The notes under the pieces are model-generated. The model was not told where the DNA came from. It did not search any database and worked only from the letters and a program-made list of their open reading frames with translations. Of a stretch of DNA of 21,851 nt, positions 8,418 to 15,472 are shown piece after piece (the first letter of the stretch is position 1; the number at the start of each line of letters is the position of its first letter). The stretch lies in the NCBI GenBank assembly GCA_910586555.1, contig CAJUJY010000056.1, positions 1 through 21,851 of the forward strand. The letters run 5' to 3'. The stretch is from an uncultured Lachnospiraceae bacterium. GTDB taxonomy: Bacteria > Bacillota > Clostridia > Lachnospirales > Lachnospiraceae. The position numbers and the translations under genes are program-made.

Positions 8418-8498
8418 GGCGGATATCCTCAATCCGCATTCCAGGCAATCTTTGACTGCCGCAACTTTGACTGCTGCAAGCAGGCATTGGCTGCCTGC
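8418..8498 (-). other. Structured leader or spacer upstream of gatC
   Basis: The 124-nt gap between the DUF1002 gene and gatC contains two hairpins (stems 8419-8424 with 8432-8437, and 8480-8486 with 8492-8498). Between them are two near-identical tandem units, GCAATCTTTGACTGC (8445-8459) and GCAACTTTGACTGC (8461-8474) on the plus strand. There is no T run for a canonical terminator and no T-box motif. It may be an attenuator, a processing site or a weak terminator for the upstream genes; its role is unknown. Confidence 0.4.
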
Positions 8499-8514
8499 CC
8501 ATAACCTGCACCAG

Positions 8515-9492
8515 CTAACCAAAAAGCCCGGTAAAGAAATCTTTTATTGCATTAAAAATATTTGCAAAAAAATCCCCAACTTTTTCCACAAGCCCTTTTG
8601 TATCAACTTTGCTAAAATCAATTCCTGCATCTTTAAGTTTATTATATATTTCTGATGCCTGTTCTTTTATAACATTTACATCTATATCAACTTCAGAAAC
8701 CTTTTTAAGCATTGATGTAAGTTTTTCTATATCTTCTTTTTTAATATCTATTTCCAGGGCTTTGGCTGAAGCTTCTACTGCATCTTTTATATCGCTTTCT
8801 TCTGAAAGTTCTTCTTCAAATATTTTTTGCTTGGCAGCAGCTACAAGCTGCACTACCTTATCATTATCTCCTATGTTTTCTGCAACTTCAGCAGTTGTTA
8901 CAAGCTCATCTGTAGCTGTATCCATTGTAGTTTCAGAAATATCCTGCCCTGTCATAACTGAATATGCTTTCATTGCACCTACAAGTGCAGAAGTCCCTGA
9001 TATATTAAATGGTGCTGCAACTGTAACCTTTGCATCACTTAACCCTGCTGTTACAAGGGCATTACAATACATTCCCGATGTACAGTAATTTATATTATTA
9101 ACTGATACAAAGATCCCGCTTCCTTTTTCAGTCTTTACAACCATAACTGATGAAAGCGCCCTTGTGCCAATAACTGACGAATCAAGGTAATCATCAAGGT
9201 AAGCGTGTTCATCTTTGTTAGTTACTTCTATTGTTTCGTAATCTGGAAGATCTGTTTCATTAAGGCCAAATATATTTAAAACAGTCTTTTTTTCTGCTGG
9301 CTTTAAATTTGCCCCAAATGCAATGTATTTATCATATTTTGTATCTTCCTTTGCATCATCTTCCGGCGTCTGGTCTGCTACTTGTATGGCATCCACAGGA
9401 AGTACGCCTGCCTTTGTGTGCATTGGCGTTACCACTGTTAAAATACATGCCACAGCCACTGTATATAAACCCCTGCCTGTTAATATTTTCAT
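8515..9492 (-). CDS. DUF1002 secreted protein
   Basis: A 325-residue protein of unknown function. It begins with a signal peptide (MKILTGRGLYTVAVACILTV, likely cut after TKA at residue 28), so it is exported. The central part (about residues 55-200: YIAFGANLKPAEKKTVLNIFG, then SSVMVVKTEKGSGIFVSV, NNINYCTSGMYCNALVTAGLSDAKVTVAAPFNISGTSALVGAMKAY) matches what I recall of the DUF1002 family of Firmicutes. The last 100 residues are helical and end in an amphipathic, Phe-rich tail (FFANIFNAIKDFFTGLFG) that may touch the membrane. Its ATG overlaps the dapL stop in an ATGA motif, so the two are translationally coupled. No catalytic motif is visible. Confidence 0.8.
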   Translation of the reverse strand: MKILTGRGLYTVAVACILTVVTPMHTKAGVLPVDAIQVADQTPEDDAKEDTKYDKYIAFGANLKPAEKKTVLNIFGLNETDLPDYETIEVTNKDEHAYLDDYLDSSVIGTRALSSVMVVKTEKGSGIFVSVNNINYCTSGMYCNALVTAGLSDAKVTVAAPFNISGTSALVGAMKAYSVMTGQDISETTMDTATDELVTTAEVAENIGDNDKVVQLVAAAKQKIFEEELSEESDIKDAVEASAKALEIDIKKEDIEKLTSMLKKVSEVDIDVNVIKEQASEIYNKLKDAGIDFSKVDTKGLVEKVGDFFANIFNAIKDFFTGLFG

Positions 9493-10721
9493 ATATTTGC
9501 ATCACCTGCTTTTATTCGTTCCATTGCTTTCTTAGTATTTTCAAGGCTTCCAAATGCTGTCAGCCTGAAGTACCCCTCACCACTAGGCCCGAAGCCTGAA
9601 CCTGGTGTGCCAACAATATTAAGTTTCTCCAGCAGATAGTCAAAAAATTCCCATGAAGACATATTATCTGGTGTCTTAAGCCAGATATAAGGTGCATCTT
9701 TACCACCATATGTTTCATATCCTGCCTGGTTAAGCCCTTCCCTTATAATCTTTGCATTATCCATATAATACGCTATCTGCTCTTTTGTCTGCTTCTTTCC
9801 TTCTTCTGTATAAACTGCTGCACCTGCTGCCTGTATAATATAAGGTGCACCATTAAACTTAGTACCGTGGCGGCGTGCCCATAAACTGTGGAGTGTTACG
9901 TCCCCGCTTTTCAGTTCTTTTGGAATAACAGTAAATCCAAGGCGTGTGCCTGTAAACCCGGCATTTTTAGAGAAACTCCTAAGTTCAACCGCGCATGCCT
10001 TTGCACCTTCACACTCATAAATGGAATGTGGCACGCCAGGGGTTGAAATATATGCTTCATAAGCAGCATCATAAATAATAACTGCACCCTCTTTTAACGC
10101 ATAATCAACCCATACCTGTAACTGTTCTTTTGTTATTGTAGTACCAGTAGGGTTATTTGGGAAACAGAGGTAAATTATATCAGGGGTTTTTTCTGGTATT
10201 TCCGGACAGAAATTATTCTCCCTGGTACAAGGCATATATATTACATCTGACCATTTTTCTGTCCCAGGGTCATAAACGCCTGTGCGCCCTGCCATTGCAT
10301 TAGTATCAACATATACAGGGTAAACAGGGTCACAGACTGCAATTTTATTGTCCTGTGCAAAAATATCACCTATATTGCCTGAGTCACTTTTTGCGCCATC
10401 ACTTATAAATATTTCATCTGCTTTAATATCACACCCGCGGCTTTTATAATCATTTTCAGAAATTGCTGTACGTAAAAATTCATACCCCAGGTCAGGGGCA
10501 TAACCCTTAAATGTTTCTTTCCTTGACATCTCATCTACTGCACTGTGGAGCCTTTCAATAACTGCTTTTGAAAGAGGCAGTGTTACATCACCTATGCCAA
10601 GGCGTATAATATTTGCCGCCTTTTCCGGGTGTGTTTCACTGTATGCTGCAACTTTCTTTGCTATTGTAGAGAATAAATAGCTTCCTGGTAACTTAAGATA
10701 ATTGTCGTTAATTTTAAACAT
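9489..10721 (-). CDS. dapL: LL-diaminopimelate aminotransferase
   Basis: DapL makes LL-diaminopimelate directly from tetrahydrodipicolinate and glutamate, bypassing the acylated DapD/C/E route to lysine and peptidoglycan. The 410-residue protein is a fold-type I PLP enzyme. It shows the DapL start FKINDNYLKLPGSYLFSTIAKK, the phrases RLGIGDVTLPL and FKGYAPDLGYEFLR, the substrate loop CFPNNPTGT, YDAAYEAYI, and the PLP lysine K252 in SFSKNAGFTGTRLGF. Length is normal for the family. AAAGGTGG lies 7 nt before ATG 10721. It is 47 nt after the binding-protein gene and overlaps the DUF1002 gene by 4 nt. Confidence 0.95.
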   Translation of the reverse strand: MFKINDNYLKLPGSYLFSTIAKKVAAYSETHPEKAANIIRLGIGDVTLPLSKAVIERLHSAVDEMSRKETFKGYAPDLGYEFLRTAISENDYKSRGCDIKADEIFISDGAKSDSGNIGDIFAQDNKIAVCDPVYPVYVDTNAMAGRTGVYDPGTEKWSDVIYMPCTRENNFCPEIPEKTPDIIYLCFPNNPTGTTITKEQLQVWVDYALKEGAVIIYDAAYEAYISTPGVPHSIYECEGAKACAVELRSFSKNAGFTGTRLGFTVIPKELKSGDVTLHSLWARRHGTKFNGAPYIIQAAGAAVYTEEGKKQTKEQIAYYMDNAKIIREGLNQAGYETYGGKDAPYIWLKTPDNMSSWEFFDYLLEKLNIVGTPGSGFGPSGEGYFRLTAFGSLENTKKAMERIKAGDANI

Positions 10722-10744
10722 TTTATAACCACCTTTCTATATAA

Positions 10745-10765
10745 AGCAGGCTGGTATAACCTGCT
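10745..10765. repeat. Intercistronic hairpin between binding-protein gene and dapL
   Basis: AGCAGG (10745-10750) and CCTGCT (10760-10765) form a 6-bp stem three bases after the binding-protein stop. There is no T run, so it is more likely an mRNA-stabilising or partial attenuating hairpin than a full terminator. Confidence 0.45.
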
Positions 10766-10768
10766 ATG

Positions 10769-11743
10769 TTATCTGTACTGGCTTACATTGGAAGAAGTAA
10801 CTTTTTCAAATGGCACATATACATATTTATTATCCTTTGTTGCACCTTCTATGCCACTTATTGAACCACCCTTTGCAAGCTCTGCTGCTGCCTTTATTAC
10901 ATATTCCCCCTGCCCCTTAGCTGGCTGGTATACTGTAAATGCCATCTGCCCGTTTTCAATAGAAGCACAGCCATCTGCTGTGGCATCTACACCAAGGACT
11001 GGAACATCTTGTGGGTTAATATTATTTAAAGCATATGCATCAAGTACGCCAAGTGCCATTGAATCATTATTACTGGCAACAAAATCATATGGCTGGCCTG
11101 TTGACAGGAATATATTAAACAGTTCCTTTGCCTGTGCCTGGTCCCAGTTTGCTGTATCTTTAAACACCACATTTATTGTTTTTCCTGATTCCTTAAGCAC
11201 CTGTAGCAATGAATCTGTCCTTCCCTTTGTAGCAGAATGTCCAAGTTCACCCTGCATTATTACTAAATTTATTTCATCTTTGCCCTGGCTGTTCTCCAGT
11301 ATGTATTCTGCCTGGTACCTGCCTGCATCTGCTTCACTTGAACCTACATAAATATATTTGTCAGATTTAAGCCTTTTATCATCAGGACAACTATTAAAAA
11401 ACACTATTGGTATATCACCTGCAATTTCTTCAAGTTCAAGTGCAGTATCTGTATTTATAGGATTACATAAAATAACATCATATCCTTCTTTTACAGCATT
11501 TTTAATCTGGGCAACCTGTGTTTCAAGCACTCCGCCGGCATCTTCTGTAACAAATTCCGCACCAATGTTTTCTGCTTCTTTTTTTGCTGCTTCTATAAGT
11601 GAAGTCCTGAAGGTATCAGCCTGTGACACTGTAAGGAATATCCTTATATTCCCACCGCCGCCCCCTTTACCCTGGCTGCTGCACCCTGTTACTGCATTAA
11701 TGCAGAAAATGCATATAAACATAAGGCTTAAAAACTTCTTCAT
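10769..11743 (-). CDS. Sugar-type substrate-binding lipoprotein
   Basis: A 324-residue periplasmic-binding-protein family member (Peripla_BP_4 / ribose-binding type) anchored to the membrane as a lipoprotein. The signal peptide ends in the lipobox AVTGC with the lipidated Cys at 21. Two Rossmann-like lobes follow: IRIFLTVSQADTFRTSLIEAAKKEAENIGAEF; DVILCNPINTDTALE; then YDFVASNNDSMALGVLDAYALNNI and VPVLGVDATADGCASIENGQMAFTVYQPA, the usual ligand-contact and hinge regions. No ABC permease or ATPase gene adjoins it. It lies 23 nt after a chemoreceptor gene, with GAGGGGG as ribosome binding site, so it may present a ligand to that receptor or serve a transporter elsewhere. The actual ligand is not evident. 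Confidence 0.85.
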   Translation of the reverse strand: MKKFLSLMFICIFCINAVTGCSSQGKGGGGGNIRIFLTVSQADTFRTSLIEAAKKEAENIGAEFVTEDAGGVLETQVAQIKNAVKEGYDVILCNPINTDTALELEEIAGDIPIVFFNSCPDDKRLKSDKYIYVGSSEADAGRYQAEYILENSQGKDEINLVIMQGELGHSATKGRTDSLLQVLKESGKTINVVFKDTANWDQAQAKELFNIFLSTGQPYDFVASNNDSMALGVLDAYALNNINPQDVPVLGVDATADGCASIENGQMAFTVYQPAKGQGEYVIKAAAELAKGGSISGIEGATKDNKYVYVPFEKVTSSNVSQYR

Positions 11744-11766
11744 AATACCGCCCCCTCTTCATACTC

Positions 11767-13773
11767 TTATATCTTAAATGTATTAATCTGTTTTGAAAGC
11801 CTTTCTGCCGTTTCTGCAAGGACTTTTGAATCCTTTGCGACATTATGGCTGTTATCTGAAATAGAATTGGCCTGTATTACCATATTTTCAGAAGTTGTAA
11901 GTATTTCATCAGAGCTTGCAGCCTGTTCTTCTGAGATTGCAGCTACAGTTGTTGCTACTTCATCAACTTCACCAACCTTGCTTATCATATGCGCTATCAT
12001 TTCATTTGTTTCTTCTATATTCTTATATATAATATCAAATGTTTCCACTGCTGTATATATAAGCCTGCTGCTTTCATCAATATTCTTTGAACTTTTACCT
12101 GCCTGTACTACTGCATTATTTACAAGTTCCCTGATTTCATCAACAAGTTTTGTAATATTGCCAACAGAGTCCGCGCTGTTCTGTGCAAGCTGCCCTATCT
12201 GTGCTGCAACTACAGCAAACCCCCTGCCCATTTCACCTGCCCTTGCTGCTTCAATAGAAGCATTAAGTGATAAAAGGTTTGTTTCATCTGCAATATCACC
12301 AATCAGGGCTGTTATTTTAGTAATCTCTTCTGATACCCCGCCAACCTTGTCTATTGCAGTATCCAGTTCATTAATTGAATTGCTTATATCTTCCATTGCA
12401 GCGCCAATCTTTTGCATATCCTGCCGCCCCTTGTTAGATACACTTACTGTTTCTTGCATCTTAACATCAACCCTGCTGCTGTCTTCATGTGTATCTGTAA
12501 CCACCATTGCAAGCCTTGTTGCATTTTCTGCAATTTCATTGACAGATATGGAAAGCTGGTCAACTGTTGTATTTAGCTCTGACATTGAACTTGCCTGTGT
12601 CTGGGCTGAACTGTAAAGCTGTGATGATATATTATCACTGTTCCACGCCTGTTCACTTAACTGCCCTGAAATATTATGTATATCATTTAACATAGTACGC
12701 ATAGATAACATAAACTTCTTAACACTCTGCCCCATCATTGCGATTTCATCATGCCCTTTTATATCAACATCCACAGTAAAATCACCAGAAGACATGGTTG
12801 TAACTGTATCTGTAATTCTGCTTACAGGACGTATCATTATATTTACAGCACGGTCAATAAGCACACATAAAAACAGTATTAAAACAATGCCTATTATTAT
12901 AAGCTTTGTCCTTAATGCATTGACATCTGCAAGCACAAGTGATTCTGGCACATATGAAACAAGTATCCAGTCTGTGCCCTGTATCTCTTCAAATACTGTC
13001 ATATTTCCTTCAATAGAAGAATATGCAAAATCACTTTTATCAAACTTTTCGTCAAGGCTTGTAAAATATTTGTTGCCATTATCATCATCAAGCCCGGTTG
13101 AAACCAGCGCCAGATCCCTGTGTGCAATTATCTTTTTTGTATCTTTATCAACAAGGAATGCATGCGCCCCTTCCATATCAATAAATGAATTAACAATTAT
13201 TGATATTTTATCTATAGATAAATCTGCTGCAATAACCTTTAATACACCTGACCCGTCATTTAAAATGCCTGATGCACTTACTACATCATTGCCATCCTCA
13301 TTTTTATAGGCACTTGTATATGCCATGTTTTTCCTGGTAATTCCCTGTTTGTACCATACAGATTCTTTAACATTATTAATTGTGCGTCCTGACTGTGATG
13401 CCTGTACCACACTGCCGTCTGCACTGGCGATATACAAACCGTCCGTAAAATTGGAATTAAACCCGTAATACCCGTCAAGTACTGCCTGTAACGACGAAGC
13501 ATCAGGCTTTGTTGCCTCAACAGACTGTTTTGCCATTTTAAATGAAGCAAGGTTTTCACTAAGCCATGCTTCTATCTGTGTTGCCTGTTTGCTTACTGAC
13601 AGCTCTAACAGGCTGTGTGATGAATTTTCAAGAAGCCCTTTGGATATCTTATATGAAAATAATACAAGCACACCAACCATTATAATAACCACTGGTATAA
13701 TAATCCTAAGAAGCTTAAACTTTATAGATGTTACTCTTGCTTTTTTCTCCTTTTTGCCATTTGCCTTCCCCAT
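11767..13773 (-). CDS. Methyl-accepting chemotaxis protein with extracellular Cache domain
   Basis: A 668-residue transmembrane chemoreceptor. The order is: a Lys-rich cytoplasmic start, TM1 at about 22-42, an extracellular Cache-type sensor (about 45-285, with DGLYIASADGSVV and WYKQGITRKNMAYTSAYKNEDGNDVVSASGI), TM2 at about 290-310, HAMP at about 311-363, and the coiled-coil signalling domain. The kinase-contact tip, residues about 490-534, is IGDIADETNLLSLNASIEAARAGEMGRGFAVVA. It ends at a long helix without a CheR pentapeptide. AAGGAGGGAG lies just before ATG 13773. It leads the minus-strand operon behind a good promoter. The neighbouring binding protein may be its ligand carrier, but Cache domains of this kind often bind ligand directly. 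Confidence 0.94.
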   Translation of the reverse strand: MGKANGKKEKKARVTSIKFKLLRIIIPVVIIMVGVLVLFSYKISKGLLENSSHSLLELSVSKQATQIEAWLSENLASFKMAKQSVEATKPDASSLQAVLDGYYGFNSNFTDGLYIASADGSVVQASQSGRTINNVKESVWYKQGITRKNMAYTSAYKNEDGNDVVSASGILNDGSGVLKVIAADLSIDKISIIVNSFIDMEGAHAFLVDKDTKKIIAHRDLALVSTGLDDDNGNKYFTSLDEKFDKSDFAYSSIEGNMTVFEEIQGTDWILVSYVPESLVLADVNALRTKLIIIGIVLILFLCVLIDRAVNIMIRPVSRITDTVTTMSSGDFTVDVDIKGHDEIAMMGQSVKKFMLSMRTMLNDIHNISGQLSEQAWNSDNISSQLYSSAQTQASSMSELNTTVDQLSISVNEIAENATRLAMVVTDTHEDSSRVDVKMQETVSVSNKGRQDMQKIGAAMEDISNSINELDTAIDKVGGVSEEITKITALIGDIADETNLLSLNASIEAARAGEMGRGFAVVAAQIGQLAQNSADSVGNITKLVDEIRELVNNAVVQAGKSSKNIDESSRLIYTAVETFDIIYKNIEETNEMIAHMISKVGEVDEVATTVAAISEEQAASSDEILTTSENMVIQANSISDNSHNVAKDSKVLAETAERLSKQINTFKI

Positions 13774-13848
13774 AGCTCCCTCCTTATATTAATTTTTTAT
13801 TTTTGCTGCTTCTGTGTATAAACCATAAAAATACTTATGCCTTTCCAG

Positions 13849-13862
13849 TGCCCGCAGGCACA
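13849..13862. repeat. Small hairpin in the chemoreceptor 5' leader
   Basis: GTGCC and GGCAC pair around a 4-nt loop (read on the minus strand) within the roughly 135-nt leader of the chemoreceptor mRNA. I could not match the leader to a cyclic-di-GMP or other riboswitch consensus. Confidence 0.35.
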
Positions 13863-13915
13863 AACCCCAAACTTCCTGTTTTGCAACCCTCCTGATATTA
13901 TCTTATGTTATGGTT

Positions 13916-13945
13916 ATTATACAATTTATTATACAGCTTAGTCAA
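13916..13945 (-). promoter_or_regulatory. Sigma-A promoter of the chemoreceptor operon
   Basis: On the minus strand: -35 TTGACT (13945-13940), an 18-nt spacer, and a perfect -10 TATAAT (13921-13916). The predicted start near 13909 gives a leader of about 135 nt. It probably drives the chemoreceptor and binding-protein genes and perhaps the dapL-gatCAB genes behind them. Confidence 0.78.
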
Positions 13946-13961
13946 CAATAGCATTATAAAA

Positions 13962-14006
13962 ATAAAAAAGAAGCGCACATGGCACAAAACAAATACCATG
14001 CACGCT
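13962..14006 (-). terminator. Rho-independent terminator of tRNA-Pro
   Basis: An 11-bp stem including two G-T wobbles (14006-13996 with 13982-13972), followed on the minus strand by TTCTTTTTTA. It lies 60 nt downstream of the tRNA, closes its transcription unit, and separates it from the chemoreceptor promoter. Confidence 0.85.
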
Positions 14007-14065
14007 AAATATGCCCCTGCCAAGGATTTTATGCCCCTTTATGGCTGCCTTTTAATCCCTGCACA

Positions 14066-14139
14066 TCGGCGTGACAGGATTCGAACCTGCGGCTTCTGCG
14101 TCCCGAACGCAGCGCTCTGCCAAACTGAGCCACACGCCG
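14066..14139 (-). tRNA. tRNA-Pro (anticodon CGG)
   Basis: A 74-nt cloverleaf. The acceptor stem is CGGCGTG with CACGCCG and discriminator A, including the C1-G72 pair typical of bacterial tRNA-Pro. The D arm is GCTC-AGTTTGGCA-GAGC, the anticodon stem is CTGCG/CGCAG around loop TTCGGGA (anticodon CGG, reading CCG), and the T arm includes GGTTCGAATCC. The 3' CCA is not encoded, so it must be added by tRNA nucleotidyltransferase. It is a single-gene unit with its own promoter and terminator. Confidence 0.97.
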
Positions 14140-14166
14140 TATTATAAAACAATAATAACATCTGTT

Positions 14167-14195
14167 ATAATATACTTGTGCGCAAAATTTGTCAA
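14167..14195 (-). promoter_or_regulatory. Sigma-A promoter of tRNA-Pro
   Basis: On the minus strand: a perfect -35 TTGACA (14195-14190), a 17-nt spacer and -10 TATTAT (14172-14167), with transcription expected near 14160, about 20 nt before the tRNA. The non-coding element starts only 18 bp beyond the -35 box. Confidence 0.85.
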
Positions 14196-14207
14196 TAGTT
14201 TTCTTTT

Positions 14208-14238
14208 TTGGCACCACGTCCGTTTCATAAACTATAAT
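14208..14238 (+). promoter_or_regulatory. Candidate promoter into the non-coding element, copy A
   Basis: TTGGCA (14208-14213) is followed after 19 nt by a perfect TATAAT (14233-14238). The spacer is long. The 18-nt segment shared with copy B (14214-14231) fills most of this spacer. The predicted transcript would begin near 14245, right at the left terminal hairpin. Copy B has TATAAA at 21418-21423 but no clear -35 box, so the assignment is tentative. Confidence 0.35.
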
Positions 14239-14266
14239 ACAAATAATGGATAATTTATAGTTATCC
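14232..14266. repeat. Left terminal inverted repeat of element copy A
   Basis: The reverse complement matches 14842-14876 at 30 of 35 positions. Four of the five differences are C/T and the fifth is at the outermost base. The inner part GATAATTTATAGTTATC is itself partly palindromic and could form a small hairpin. The same 20 bases occur in copy B at 21429-21448. Confidence 0.75.
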
Positions 14267-14841
14267 TGAATTGGGGTTGTGTATATACTAAAGGTTGTGT
14301 ACATGCAGCAGGTTTTATATATTTTCTGTAGCAGGCACGTTCCCACTACAATAATGCACACAGCAGTGCATAAAGCCTGCAAATACCAGGCTTAAGCACT
14401 GGTGGCATTATAGTGCCTTTTACAGAAAATATATAAAACTGTCTGCATGTTACTACGTTACATGGGAATTGAACGTTTTCTTATTTGTATTTTAACTTTT
14501 TGATAAAGTTTTATATTTATCCAGAAGACTTTTATGTCCCATGTGAAAGGTATTTTTATACTGTTATTAAGTACTGCAACGTATGCATATGCAGCACAAT
14601 GCCATTAAAACAGATAAATCCACAGGAAATATTTATATAAGCTGCCAAAACGTATATTACCTGGCAAAGGCCAGATGTAATCCTAAAAGGCAACTGTACG
14701 GGGCCGCCGGCGTTTAAATCTGGTCTTTCCAGATTTTATGCGCCGTTGCGTGAACCCGTCCAAGCGGAAGCGGGTTGCCTGTAGGATTACTTTGGACTTG
14801 CCAGGACATAACATTCTGGTCTTTTATTTAAGACAAACCAT

Positions 14842-14876
14842 GGATAACTATAAATTATCTATTACTTGCACTATAT
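14842..14876. repeat. Right terminal inverted repeat of element copy A
   Basis: Pairs with 14232-14266. It ends 5 bp before the stop codon of the small broken gene at 14882. No target-site duplication was evident outside the repeats. Confidence 0.72.
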
Positions 14877-14881
14877 ATTTT

Positions 14882-15293
14882 TTAAACATGAATTGTACAT
14901 TCAATCCAATACTTTTGAACTTGAAAAAACATTTTTTCAATATTATGCCTGGACTCTTTATTTTTCAAAATCCCATTTGTATCTTTTTCAAACCATTCCA
15001 TAGATTTCAACAAGTTCTTTCTATTAATGGAAAAATCATCTATGCAAAAATATTTTTTCAAATGTTCTTGTTTACCAGCAGAAAGAAAATGTAGTTTGTT
15101 TTCTGCCCCGCTCCAGTCTATTACATCATATGCTGTTAGTAAAAGGGAAACATGGGTATCATAAAGTATCCGCATAACGTGGTTAAGTTTAAAATAATCC
15201 TGCCGGACCAAAGTTCCATGCTCCTAATACTTCCACAGCCATCTTCATAATATTAACAAAGCCATTAAAAATTTTTAGCAAGTCTGTATTCAT
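14882..15293 (-). pseudogene. Small unknown gene, apparently frame-broken
   Basis: A good start (ATG 15293, AAAGGA 7-8 nt upstream) opens a 34-residue frame, MNTDLLKIFNGFVNIMKMAV... ending GPAGLF at 15189. A second frame, open from about 15223 and with a TTG at 15211, runs on to 14882 for about 109 residues (VRQDYFKLNHVMRILYDTHVSLLLTAYDVIDW..., ending YWIECTIHV). The frames overlap by 23 nt, so one base gained or lost near 15205-15215 would join them into a soluble protein of about 137 residues. The end lies 6 bp from the element's inverted repeat, so the 3' end may also have been changed by insertion. I do not recognise the family. An alternative is a genuine short amphipathic peptide followed by a separate protein. 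Confidence 0.5.
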
Positions 15294-15388
15294 AATATTT
15301 CCTTTCTTGTAAAATAATTATTTTCATTATTCTATCACAAGCACTACTAAAAATCTATTAAACGTATATACAAATTAACAGAAGCATA

Positions 15389-15444
15389 TTGGACTTATTA
15401 CCATATTTATGTTAAAATATTTACGCCAGAAAGCTTATTCTGGC
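15389..15444 (+). promoter_or_regulatory. Candidate promoter and 5' hairpin of prfC
   Basis: A weak -35 (TTGGAC, 15389-15394), an 18-nt spacer and -10 TAAAAT (15413-15418) predict a start near 15425. The transcript would then begin at a 7-bp hairpin, GCCAGAA (15425-15431) with TTCTGGC (15438-15444), ahead of the ribosome binding site. It may stabilise the mRNA or be an operator. Confidence 0.45.
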
Positions 15445-15472
15445 TAAAACCATATTAAGGAACGGGGATATT

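Larger units (their letters stand above)
14214..14876 (+). ncRNA. Candidate large structured RNA within a TIR-bounded element, copy A
   Basis: About 650 bp with no credible protein. Inverted repeats bound it: 14232-14266 and 14842-14876 match at 30 of 35 positions, including an exact 18-nt core GGATAACTATAAATTATC. Read rightwards it folds into nested stems. One is 8 bp (14301-14308 with 14443-14450) stacked on a perfect 19-bp stem (14312-14330 with 14421-14439), enclosing four small hairpins. Another is 8 bp (14460-14467 with 14537-14544) around 14494-14510. A third is a multibranch domain closed by 8 bp (14660-14667 with 14798-14805), 9 bp (14677-14685 with 14782-14790) and 7 bp (14688-14694 with 14774-14780), with inner hairpins including 14716-14723 with 14729-14736. 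A second copy begins at 21388. It may be a large ornate RNA, a MITE-like unit, or both; I could not match it to a named family. Confidence 0.6.

Noticed and set aside
8391..8514. T-box riboswitch ahead of gatCAB
   Set aside because: No T-box AGGGTGG..GCG antiterminator sequence and no terminator with a T run were found.
8391..8522. Longer N-terminus of GatC
   Set aside because: The extra 44 codons lie in the structured spacer, are Cys/Trp-rich and unlike GatC; ATG 8390 has a good ribosome binding site.
11867..12616. 249-codon frame antisense to the chemoreceptor signalling domain
   Set aside because: Long only because of the helical repeat composition of the chemoreceptor; Ser/Ile/Ala-rich with no domain or ribosome binding site.
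14029..14382. 117-codon minus-strand frame across the tRNA and the left part of the element
   Set aside because: It includes the translated tRNA-Pro (giving a VAQFGRALRSG-type artefact), and its upstream half is not kept as a frame in copy B.
14660..14805. Group II intron domain V and VI
   Set aside because: The multibranch domain lacks the 34-nt domain V hairpin with its conserved catalytic bases, and no intron-encoded protein is present.
14200..14900. Target-site duplication flanking element copy A
   Set aside because: No matching direct repeat of 2 bp or more could be placed convincingly outside the inverted repeats, so transposition is inferred only from the repeats and the second copy.
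14738..15094. 118-codon plus-strand frame leaving the element
   Set aside because: It crosses the right inverted repeat and runs antisense to the small broken gene; Phe/Ile/Lys-rich composition is typical of AT-rich antisense frames and there is no ribosome binding site.
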